Part shown: positions 23,719-29,940 of the stretch, one piece after another | Numbering within the stretch: position 1 is the first letter of the stretch | How the letters are laid out: each line of letters starts with the position of its first letter | Source of the DNA: JABDOU01 sp041609995 | GTDB lineage: Bacteria; Actinomycetota; Acidimicrobiia; Spongiisociales; SHLN01 | NCBI GenBank assembly: GCA_041609995.1 | Contig: JBFIPU010000022.1 | Location: 1 to 29,940 of the forward strand | Length of the DNA stretch: 29,940 nucleotides | Direction: 5' to 3' | Notes under the pieces: generated by a model | Seen by the model: the letters and a program-made list of their open reading frames with translations, nothing else | Databases searched by the model: none | What the model was told of the DNA's origin: nothing | Program-made: the position numbers and the translations under genes

Positions 23719-24816
23719 ATGAGACCATCGTGGGTGGAAATCGATCTCGGGGCCATCCGCGACAACGTGTCTGCTCTCATCGATCTCGTCGCCCCTGCAC
23801 GCTTCTGTGCCGTCGTCAAAGCCAACGCCTACGGTCACGGCGATGTACCGGTCGCCAAGGCCGCCATCGAGGCCGGGGCCAACATGCTGGCCGTCGCCAC
23901 TGTCGAGGAAGGGGTGCGGCTGCGCGAAGCCGACATCCGGCATCCGATCCTGCTGCTGTCTCAGCCCCCTCTGGAGGACATCAACGACGTCCTGCATTGG
24001 AGGTTGACCCCCACGATCTACCATCCGATGTTTCTCGAATCGTTCCTGGCTGCGATTGACGGCGAATCGCCGAGCGTCCACCTCAAGTTCGATTCGGGTA
24101 TGTACCGGCTGGGGACCGACGGCGCCACCGTCCAGCGGCTGGCGGCAGCTGTCACCCGTTCACCCAAGGCCGACCTGGAGGGGATCTGGAGCCACTTGGC
24201 CGACGCCGACGCCGATCCCGAGTTCACTAATCGGCAGCTGGACCTGTTCAAGGGTTTCATGCTTACGGCTCGCGACACCGGCCTGCAGGTACCCATCGTG
24301 CACCTGGCGAACTCGGCCGGTGCCCTCTTGTATCCGGCGTCTCGCCTCGACATGGTGCGCGTGGGGCTTGCGATGTACGGGCTCCACCCGGCACCGCGCA
24401 AACCCATTCCGGTCACGCTTCGTCCCGCCATGCGCGTGTTGTCGGAGGTCACCCATGTCCGTCGGCTGCCGGCCGGCGCCCGTCCGTCGTATGGCCGCAT
24501 CCGGGAACTGGAGGCGGCCTCCACGATTGCCACGGTACCGATCGGGTATGCCGACGGCGTGACCCGACGGCTCAGCTCGGTCAAAGGAGCTGCCCTCATC
24601 GGAGGCAAGCGGCGCCCGTACGCCGGACGGATCACCATGGACTACGTGGTGATCGACATGGAGTCGGATCCGGTGGCGTTGGGGGACGAAGTCGTGCTGA
24701 TGGGCACCCAGGGCGACGGCGCCGTGCCCGCTCAGCAGTGGGCCGAGTGGCTCGACACGATCTCCTATGAGGTCGTGTGTGGTTTCAGCGACCGGCTTCC
24801 CCGCCGGTACGTGTAG
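23719..24816 (+). CDS. alr: Alanine racemase
   Basis: The 365-aa PLP enzyme makes D-alanine for peptidoglycan. The PLP lysine lies in FCAVVKANAYGHGD (about 29-42), and the catalytic tyrosine of the other monomer in TVPIGYADGVTRR. KFDSGMYRLG and HLANSAGALL are standard, although the usual Asn before RLG is Tyr here. MDYVVIDM replaces the more common MDQ. ATG 23719 (MRPSWVEIDLGAIRDN) matches the family start, with GGGGAC about 8 nt before. The open frame upstream to 23605 is not conserved in appearance. A 175-bp gap without a gene separates it from acpS. Confidence 0.97.
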   Translation: MRPSWVEIDLGAIRDNVSALIDLVAPARFCAVVKANAYGHGDVPVAKAAIEAGANMLAVATVEEGVRLREADIRHPILLLSQPPLEDINDVLHWRLTPTIYHPMFLESFLAAIDGESPSVHLKFDSGMYRLGTDGATVQRLAAAVTRSPKADLEGIWSHLADADADPEFTNRQLDLFKGFMLTARDTGLQVPIVHLANSAGALLYPASRLDMVRVGLAMYGLHPAPRKPIPVTLRPAMRVLSEVTHVRRLPAGARPSYGRIRELEAASTIATVPIGYADGVTRRLSSVKGAALIGGKRRPYAGRITMDYVVIDMESDPVALGDEVVLMGTQGDGAVPAQQWAEWLDTISYEVVCGFSDRLPRRYV

Positions 24817-24861
24817 AACCGGCTCCGGTCGTCCCAGCCGGAAACCTGCCAGACTTCGACC

Positions 24862-25719
24862 ATGACCCTCACGTCCATTCCGGGATTCAAGGTGGGCCAC
24901 TGGCACGATGCCGACGCCCGTACCGGGGTCACCGTGATCGACCTGCCGGAGCCCAATGTCACCGCCGCCGAGGTGAGGGGGGCCGCCCCCGGCAGTCGTG
25001 AGCTGGCGTTGCTGCAAATGGGGCGGTCGGTCGAATCGGTACAGGCCATTGTCCTCACAGGCGGCAGTGCTTTCGGCTTGGCGAGTGCCGACGGCGTGGT
25101 GCGTGAGCTCGAGGCAGCTGGACGGGGCCACCCCACGCTGGTGGGAGTCGTGCCCATCGTTCCGGCCGGAGTGATCTATGACCTGCGCGTGGGCCGGGCT
25201 GACGTTCGCCCCGGGCCGGAGGAGGGCGCCCACGCTTTTCGCACCGCGTCTGCCGATCCGGTGACCACCGGACGGGTTGGAGTCGGGATGGGTGCCACGG
25301 TGGCAGGGTGGAGAGGCCAGGAGGTGCCGGGCGGCATCGGTTCATATTCCATGGAAGCAGACGGGGCTCAGGTGGCTGCGCTGGTAGTTGCCAATTCCGT
25401 GGGCGACCTGTTCACGCTGGAGGGAGATCCGATCACCGGTGGCCCGCACCGTCCCACTTGGCCAACCGAGCCTCCGGCGACCGGAGAAAACACGACCCTC
25501 GTGGTGGTGGCCACCACGGCGGCACTCGATCGGGGGGCGCTGGGAAGGGTGTTGGTCCGGGCCCACGATGCCATCGGCGCCTGCATCCGACCATCCCACA
25601 CCCGCTACGACGGCGACATGGCGTTCGCGGTCTCGGCCGGGACGGACGAGGCCAATGCGGAGGCGATCGCCGAGGCTGCATTCGTGTCGGTGGGAGCTGC
25701 CATCGCCACCGTCGTTTGA
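24862..25719 (+). CDS. P1-family (DmpA/NylC-like) peptidase
   Basis: This 285-aa cytosolic protein belongs to the self-processing P1 N-terminal-nucleophile hydrolases. The N-terminal signature is FKVGHWHDADARTGVTVI and the central block VLTGGSAFGLASADGVV (64-80). GENTTLVVVAT near 208-218 matches the site where NylC-type members cleave themselves, so Asn210/Thr211 is the predicted cut and Thr211 the nucleophile (family knowledge plus inference). Members hydrolyse N-terminal amino acid amides or amide oligomers; the real substrate is unknown. CAGACT, 6 nt before the ATG, may be a degenerate leaderless -10. It interrupts the usual alr-tsaE adjacency. Confidence 0.9.
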   Translation: MTLTSIPGFKVGHWHDADARTGVTVIDLPEPNVTAAEVRGAAPGSRELALLQMGRSVESVQAIVLTGGSAFGLASADGVVRELEAAGRGHPTLVGVVPIVPAGVIYDLRVGRADVRPGPEEGAHAFRTASADPVTTGRVGVGMGATVAGWRGQEVPGGIGSYSMEADGAQVAALVVANSVGDLFTLEGDPITGGPHRPTWPTEPPATGENTTLVVVATTAALDRGALGRVLVRAHDAIGACIRPSHTRYDGDMAFAVSAGTDEANAEAIAEAAFVSVGAAIATVV

Positions 25720-25749
25720 TTTCAAAGCGGTCCCCACACCCGGTACGAT
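25720..25749 (+). promoter_or_regulatory. Promoter upstream of the uracil-DNA glycosylase gene
   Basis: TTTCAA (25720-25725) and TACGAT (25744-25749) are separated by 18 bp. The -10 is a good actinobacterial match. The start codon is 33 bp downstream, so this message would have a leader, with GGGGA as its ribosome-binding site. Confidence 0.4.
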
Positions 25750-25782
25750 CACACCATCACACCTCTGCCGAACCCGGGGACC

Positions 25783-26397
25783 ATGCCTGAATCCATGACG
25801 CCCGAACAGCGGGCGAAACAGTTGTCTGTCTTGGCGGAGGCTGCGGCGGCGTGCACGGCCTGCAAGCTGGCGCGTGGTCGCACAAATGTCGTGTTCGGCG
25901 ACGGCAACCCGCAGGCCGACGTCATGGTTGTGGGGGAGGGCCCCGGCAAAGATGAAGACGAACAGGGCCTCCCGTTCGTGGGACGAAGCGGAGAGTTGCT
26001 GATTTCTCTGATGGGCGAGGCGGGGTGGCACCGGTCCGACATCTACATCGCCAACGTCGTCAAGTGCCGGCCCCCGGGCAACCGCGACCCACAGCCTGAC
26101 GAGATCGCCGCCTGCAAGGGGTATCTCGCCGATCAGATCCGTTTGGTCGACCCGGCTGTGGTGATCACGCTGGGCAACTTCTCGTCGAAGCTGCTGCTGA
26201 AGCGCTCGATCGGAATCACGAGGCTGCGGGGGCAGGTCTATCCCTGGTGGGGTCGCCACGTGGTTCCCACGTTCCACCCTGCTGCCGCTTTGCGGGGCGG
26301 TGAGCGGGTGGCCGACCAGATGCGCGAGGACATCGCATTGGCACGCGAGGTTGTCGCCCGGGCCAGGCCGGCGGAGCAATTGGGGCTCTTCGAGTGA
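25783..26397 (+). CDS. Family 4 uracil-DNA glycosylase (Fe-S)
   Basis: The 204-aa repair enzyme removes uracil from DNA. GEGPGKDEDEQGLPFVGRSG (51-70) is the family-4 catalytic block, NVVKCRPPGNRDP follows, and the second motif is VVPTFHPAAALRGG near 158-171. Four cysteines (24, 27, 95, 111) fit the [4Fe-4S] ligands of this family. The C-terminus QLGLFE resembles a clamp-binding motif (QLxLF), which would tie it to the replication fork (inference). GGGGA precedes the ATG. It starts a run of close or overlapping genes with tsaE. Confidence 0.94.
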   Translation: MPESMTPEQRAKQLSVLAEAAAACTACKLARGRTNVVFGDGNPQADVMVVGEGPGKDEDEQGLPFVGRSGELLISLMGEAGWHRSDIYIANVVKCRPPGNRDPQPDEIAACKGYLADQIRLVDPAVVITLGNFSSKLLLKRSIGITRLRGQVYPWWGRHVVPTFHPAAALRGGERVADQMREDIALAREVVARARPAEQLGLFE

Positions 26398-26403
26398 ACG
26401 GGG

Positions 26404-26862
26404 TTGCGGTTGTTTGAGGTGCCGTGCGACACGGTGGTGGAGACGATGGCGCTCGGACGGCGTCTCGCCGCGTTTCTGCGCGCCGGGGACGTGATACTGC
26501 TCGCCGGAGACCTGGGGTCGGGCAAAACCATCTTCACGTCTGGTCTGGCCGAAGGGCTGGGGGTGCAGGAGCGGGTGACGAGCCCGTCGTTCGTCATTGT
26601 CCGCACCTATGAAGGATTGATGCCCCTGACCCATGTCGATGTATACCGGTTGTCCACGTCCGGCGAGTTCGAGGACATCGACGTCGTCGAGCAGGCTGCT
26701 GACGGGGTGCTGGTGATCGAGTGGGGCCAGGCGGTCTCGGCGCTCGTGCCTCCGGATCATCTCGTGGTCGAGTTCGACGTGGCCGACGATGAGCGGCGGG
26801 TCCTCACGCTGATACCCAAAGGCTCCTGGAGATCGCGACCCCTGCGAGAATTGCGGCAATGA
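26404..26862 (+). CDS. tsaE: tRNA t6A biosynthesis ATPase TsaE
   Basis: The 152-aa P-loop protein is the ATPase that cycles the TsaB-TsaD complex. Walker A GDLGSGKT is at 35-42, THVDVYRLS near 76-84, and LVIEWGQ near 102-108. No ATG is available upstream of the conserved region. TTG 26404 was taken; TTG 26410 has GGGG at better spacing and is equally possible. It lies 6 bp after the glycosylase and overlaps tsaB by 4 bp. Confidence 0.93.
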   Translation: MRLFEVPCDTVVETMALGRRLAAFLRAGDVILLAGDLGSGKTIFTSGLAEGLGVQERVTSPSFVIVRTYEGLMPLTHVDVYRLSTSGEFEDIDVVEQAADGVLVIEWGQAVSALVPPDHLVVEFDVADDERRVLTLIPKGSWRSRPLRELRQ

Positions 26863-27560
26863 GGATTGTTGCCATCGAAACCGCTACCCCCGCCTCCTCG
26901 GTGTGCCTCGGAGTCGGGCGCGAGATCAAGGCGATCGCCACCAAGGTGGATCCGCGCGGCCACGTGTCTTTCCTGGTCCCGGCTCTCGAGTTCTGCTTTG
27001 CGCAAGCGGGGTGGACCCGATCCGAGATCGACGCTGTGGTCGTTGACGTGGGTCCGGGCTTGTTCACCGGCATCAGATCTGGCTTGGCTACTGCCCAGGG
27101 GATCGCGGCGGCGGCCGGGGTGCCGATCGTCCCCGTCACCGCGCTGGATGTACTGGCGCTGCGAGCGGCCACGGGACGCCGAGAGATCTGGCCGATCGTC
27201 GATGCGCGGCGCGGCCAGATTGCGACCGCTCGGTACCGGCCCGTTCCCGGCGGAGTCGTCCGCGAAGGCCCGATCGAGCTGATGAGGCCGAATGAGTTCC
27301 AGGCCCAGATGGAGGCGAGCGAGGCCGACGCCCTGGTCGTGGGTGACTACCAGGCCCTGGGTGAGAGCGTGCTGCATCACACGCGACACGTCAAGTTCGG
27401 CCGGCCCCGTTTCCCGACGGCCGACCTCGTCATGGAGCTGGCGGTGCGCTCTCTCGAGACCGGCGATGTGCCACTGGCCGATGACGTGCGGCCCATGTAT
27501 CTGCGCGAGGCGGATGTGGCCATCAACTGGACGGATTTTCGAGGCGAGGGGCTGGCATGA
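26859..27560 (+). CDS. tsaB: tRNA t6A biosynthesis protein TsaB
   Basis: This 233-aa actin-like-fold protein is the TsaD partner. MRIVAIETATPASSVCLG is the first phosphate loop, and VVDVGPGLFTGIRSGLATAQGIA (about 61-83) the family signature. It lacks the metal-binding HxxxH of TsaD, as expected. Starts and stops overlap with tsaE and rimI (ATGA type), so the four genes are one translational unit. Confidence 0.95.
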   Translation: MRIVAIETATPASSVCLGVGREIKAIATKVDPRGHVSFLVPALEFCFAQAGWTRSEIDAVVVDVGPGLFTGIRSGLATAQGIAAAAGVPIVPVTALDVLALRAATGRREIWPIVDARRGQIATARYRPVPGGVVREGPIELMRPNEFQAQMEASEADALVVGDYQALGESVLHHTRHVKFGRPRFPTADLVMELAVRSLETGDVPLADDVRPMYLREADVAINWTDFRGEGLA

Positions 27561-28018
27561 TCCGATCCATGACGGTGGCCGACATCGGGGCGGTACTCGA
27601 AATCGAGGCCAAGGCCTATCAATCCCCCTGGACCGCAGCCATGTTCGGAGAAGAACTGGCCACCGAGTCCCGGCGTTACCTCGTGATCGAGGACGACGGG
27701 ATGATTCGGGGCTACGGCGGGCTGATGCTCGTCGGCGAAGAAGCACATGTCATCACGCTGGCCGTCGATCCGGCCCACCACGGCCGGGGCCATGGCAGCC
27801 ATCTCTTGCGCGAACTGTTCGCCGTGGCAGCCACCGGCGGCGCTCGCCACCTCACGCTCGAGGTTCGAGCCTCCAATCACCCAGCCCGAGGCCTGTACCA
27901 GCGATTTGGGTTCCAAGAGGTCGGGGTGCGCAAAGGCTATTACGGGAACGAGGACGCAGTGATCATGTTCGCACACGACATCAGCGACCACGCCATCTCG
28001 GAGGTGGGCAATGACTGA
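27557..28018 (+). CDS. rimI: GNAT acetyltransferase, RimI type
   Basis: The 153-aa GNAT protein has the acetyl-CoA loop VDPAHHGRGHGSHLL near 71-85 and the C-terminal LEVRASNHPARGLYQRFGF then KGYYGNEDAVIM, typical of RimI. It would acetylate the N-terminus of ribosomal protein S18 or other proteins. Its place between tsaB and tsaD is conserved in many bacteria. It overlaps tsaD by 8 bp. Confidence 0.92.
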   Translation: MIRSMTVADIGAVLEIEAKAYQSPWTAAMFGEELATESRRYLVIEDDGMIRGYGGLMLVGEEAHVITLAVDPAHHGRGHGSHLLRELFAVAATGGARHLTLEVRASNHPARGLYQRFGFQEVGVRKGYYGNEDAVIMFAHDISDHAISEVGND

Positions 28019-29027
28019 GCCCGTCGTCCTCGGAATCGAGACGAGTTGCGACGAGACAGGTCTGGCAGTAGTGGTCGGCGGCCAGATCCGCAGCAACGTG
28101 ATCGGTTCGCAAGTCGAGATCCATGCTCGCTTCGGCGGCGTCGTTCCCGAAGTGGCGGCCCGAGCGCACGTGGAGTCCATCAAGAGTCTCGCCCACCGCG
28201 CCCTGGCCGAGGCGGAAGTACATCCGAACGACGTAACGGCCGTGGCCGCCACGCAGGGCCCGGGTCTGGCCGGAGCACTGGTGGTCGGCTTCTCCTTCGG
28301 CAAGGCGATGGCGTGGGCGCTGGGAGCCGACTTCATCGGCGTCGACCACATGGAAGGTCACTTGCTCGCTCCCATGTTCCAACATGAGGGCTACGAGCCC
28401 CCGGCGGTTGTGCTGCTGGCGTCTGGAGGCCATTCGCAGATCGTCCATATGTCTGATTGGGGCACGTACCGGATGATGGGCGGCACGATCGACGATGCCG
28501 CCGGGGAGGCGTTCGACAAGCTGGCCCGCTACCTCGGCCTCGGCTTTCCGGGAGGGCCGGCCGTCGATCGATTGAGCAGCAAGGGAGACCCCAAAGCGAT
28601 TCGGTTCCCCCGGGCACTGTCGGACCGGCCCTTTGACTTCTCCTTCTCGGGCCTGAAGACGTCCGTGGTCAACTGGGTCGACAAACAACATGCGTCCGGC
28701 AGCGATGTCCCGATTGCCGATGTCGCCGCCTCGCTGCAAGAAGCGATCGTAGACGTGCTGGTGGAGAAGACGTTCAACGCGGTGGACGAGACGGGCTCGA
28801 CCACGGTGGGGGGCGGGGGAGGGGTCTTGGCAAATCGGCGCCTGCGGGCTCGGCTGGCAGAAGAGGCAGAAAAGCGGAATGTGAAGCTGGCGCTGCCGAC
28901 GGCCGAGTTGTGTACCGACAACGGTGCCATGATCGCCCTTGCCGGTCAGCTGGCACTCCAGCGCGGCGTGGCCGGCATCTGGACCGGAGACGTAGACCCA
29001 GGCATGCGCCTGGGCCACCCGCACTGA
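28011..29027 (+). CDS. tsaD: tRNA t6A37 threonylcarbamoyltransferase TsaD
   Basis: The 338-aa catalytic subunit transfers threonylcarbamoyl to A37 of ANN-decoding tRNAs. VLGIETSCDETGLAVV is at 6-21. The iron or zinc ligands His113 and His117 lie in VDHMEGHLLAP, and VVPEVAARAH, LASGGHSQIV and DFSFSGLKTSV follow. The usual GGVAANSRLR is written here VGGGGGVLANRRLR, with two extra glycines before the loop, a small oddity. TDNGAMIALAG is the last motif. The five-module repeat array begins 25 bp after the stop. Confidence 0.97.
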   Translation: MTEPVVLGIETSCDETGLAVVVGGQIRSNVIGSQVEIHARFGGVVPEVAARAHVESIKSLAHRALAEAEVHPNDVTAVAATQGPGLAGALVVGFSFGKAMAWALGADFIGVDHMEGHLLAPMFQHEGYEPPAVVLLASGGHSQIVHMSDWGTYRMMGGTIDDAAGEAFDKLARYLGLGFPGGPAVDRLSSKGDPKAIRFPRALSDRPFDFSFSGLKTSVVNWVDKQHASGSDVPIADVAASLQEAIVDVLVEKTFNAVDETGSTTVGGGGGVLANRRLRARLAEEAEKRNVKLALPTAELCTDNGAMIALAGQLALQRGVAGIWTGDVDPGMRLGHPH

Positions 29028-29052
29028 GCCGGCCACCTTGGCAAGTCTGACG

Positions 29053-29814
29053 AGGTCGTCAATCAACAGAGATCACTCGCCAGTAGCGCTCTGACCACAG
29101 CCGCCGCGTACGCGTCACCGTGAATTCCGTGAGCTTGAAGTGGTTGCGGAACCCGCCTCCAGCGTGATGGATTGGGCATTCAACGGCGGGCGGTTCAGCG
29201 GCTCCGCAACATGAATAACTCGCCAGTTGCCCTCTGACCACAGCCGTCGCGTACGCGTCGCGGTGGATTACGGGCAGCTTGAAGTGGTTGCGGAGCCTGC
29301 CTCCAGCGTGAGTGGGCCATACCGCGGCGACGACCGGTCGATCGGCTCCGCAACATGGAACAAGGTCGTCAATCAACAGAGATCACTCGCCAGTTGCTCT
29401 CTGACCACAGCCGCCGCGTACGCGTCACCGTGAATTCCGTCAGCTTGATGTAGTTGCGGAACCCACGCATTTTCCAGATGAGGGTGAGGAAGACGGCGCC
29501 GAATGGCCGACTGGTTCCGCAACATGATTGAGCATTGCGTACGCGTCACGGTGGATTCTGTTGCCTTGATTTGGTTGCGGAGCCCGCCTGGTTTGAGACG
29601 AGTGGGCCATACCGCGGCGACGACCGGTCGATCGGCTCGGCAACATCGAACAAGGTCGTCAAATCAACGGAGATCGCTCGCCAGTTGCTCTCTGACGCCA
29701 GCCGTCGCGTACGCGTCACGGTGGATTCTGTTGCCTTGATTTTGTTGCGGAACCCTCGCGTGATCGAGTTTGGGGTCAGACAAACAGCTACGAGCGGTCA
29801 ACAGGTTCCGCAAC
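29053..29814. repeat. Five-module array of palindrome plus 11-bp inverted-repeat arms
   Basis: Each module has a GCGTACGC-core palindrome (29105, 29248, 29415, 29536, 29706) and, 38 or 39 nt later, GTTGCGGARCC (29143, 29287, 29453, 29574, 29744). After 46, 46, 49, 49 and 49 nt comes the complementary arm GGYTCCGCAAC (29200, 29344, 29513, 29634, 29804). Several arm pairs are perfect with matched Y/R changes, notably module 2 (AGCC/GGCT) and modules 3 and 5 (AACC/GGTT). Module 4 has one mismatch (GGCTCGGCAAC). The enclosed segments mostly differ. Modules 1, 3 and 5 share a longer upstream block starting AGGTCGTC (29053, 29363, 29653). No coding gene is credible. The orientation is opposite to integron attC ends, and there are no CRISPR-type repeats. 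Confidence 0.85.
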
Positions 29815-29829
29815 ACCAAAGAAATCGAG

Positions 29830-29856
29830 TTAGCACTCTCGTATTGAGAGTGCTAT
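29830..29856 (+). promoter_or_regulatory. CIRCE operator (HrcA site)
   Basis: TTAGCACTC, 9 nt, then GAGTGCTAT: the CIRCE inverted repeat with one change at its last base. HrcA binds this element to repress chaperonin genes. TATATT at 29854-29859 overlaps its right end and is a good -10, so bound HrcA would block transcription directly. Confidence 0.93.
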
Positions 29857-29940
29857 ATTTCTGGCGCTCGACGATCGAGACTGCTAACGGTGGACGCCAT
29901 GGTTGGCAGCCCCGACCGTCGAGCGACATCGTAAGAGGTC
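29857..29940 (+). promoter_or_regulatory. Leader of a chaperonin gene beyond the window
   Basis: The last bases, TAAGAGGTC, look like a ribosome-binding site, and the gene itself (groES is the usual neighbour of CIRCE) would start just past the window. The ATG at 29899 opens only an 11-codon frame and is not taken as a gene. Confidence 0.5.

Noticed and set aside
29059..29376. Minus-strand 105-codon frame inside the array
   Set aside because: It is a translation of the DNA repeat (the same residues recur in each module) with no protein-like features and no ribosome-binding site.
29053..29814. Integron attC sites or a CRISPR array
   Set aside because: attC ends read RYYYAAC...GTTRRRY; here the order is GTT...AAC and the heptamers do not match. 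The repeat and spacer sizes, and arms flanking each variable segment as inverted copies, do not fit CRISPR.

Overview
The window is high-GC, densely coding DNA that looks like the chromosome of a Gram-positive actinobacterium, perhaps Acidimicrobiia or a neighbouring deep lineage (inference). Supporting points are the comEA-comEC-holA block, a DUF445 membrane protein, the acpS/alr/tsaE-tsaB-rimI-tsaD housekeeping cluster, a CIRCE element of the kind found before groES, and several genes that seem to be transcribed without a leader (a TAnnnT hexamer 6-10 nt before the start codon). No tRNA, rRNA or CRISPR was found.

Layout: 1-467 is non-coding and holds a duplicated block of hairpins. A small Cys-rich protein follows (468-803). 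From 928 to 9185 is a redox operon: a SudB/NfnA-type flavoprotein carrying the N-terminal piece of a tyrosine integrase, its SudA/NfnB partner, a fused gamma-alpha plus a beta subunit of a 2-oxoacid:ferredoxin oxidoreductase, an unrecognised 720-aa protein ending in a [4Fe-4S]-like domain, and a small His-rich helical protein. The likely logic is 2-oxoacid oxidation feeding low-potential electrons to ferredoxin or the 720-aa protein, with exchange to NAD(P)H through the Nfn-like pair.

9447-13210 carries leuS, a small HExxH protein and a CPBP membrane protease. A PPK2 polyphosphate kinase (minus strand) converges on these. 14166-14669 holds a lipoprotein gene broken by inversion of its own middle 236 bp between short inverted repeats. 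If that segment is flipped back, both junctions return to one reading frame. 14833-19746 is DNA uptake and replication (comEA, comEC, holA) plus DUF445. A PLP aminotransferase (minus) is followed by a long leader and glmS.

23172-29027 is the cell-wall, tRNA-modification and repair block: acpS, alr, a P1-family peptidase, a family-4 uracil-DNA glycosylase, and tsaE, tsaB, rimI and tsaD, which overlap in series and serve t6A37 tRNA modification. After tsaD come five modules (29053-29814), each with a GCGTACGC palindrome at a fixed distance before an 11-bp inverted-repeat arm enclosing 46-49 nt. A CIRCE operator follows, and the window ends in a probable groES leader.

The items most worth a second look are the inverted lipoprotein gene, the integrase-Nfn fusion, the 720-aa Fe-S protein of the oxidoreductase operon, and the five-module array.
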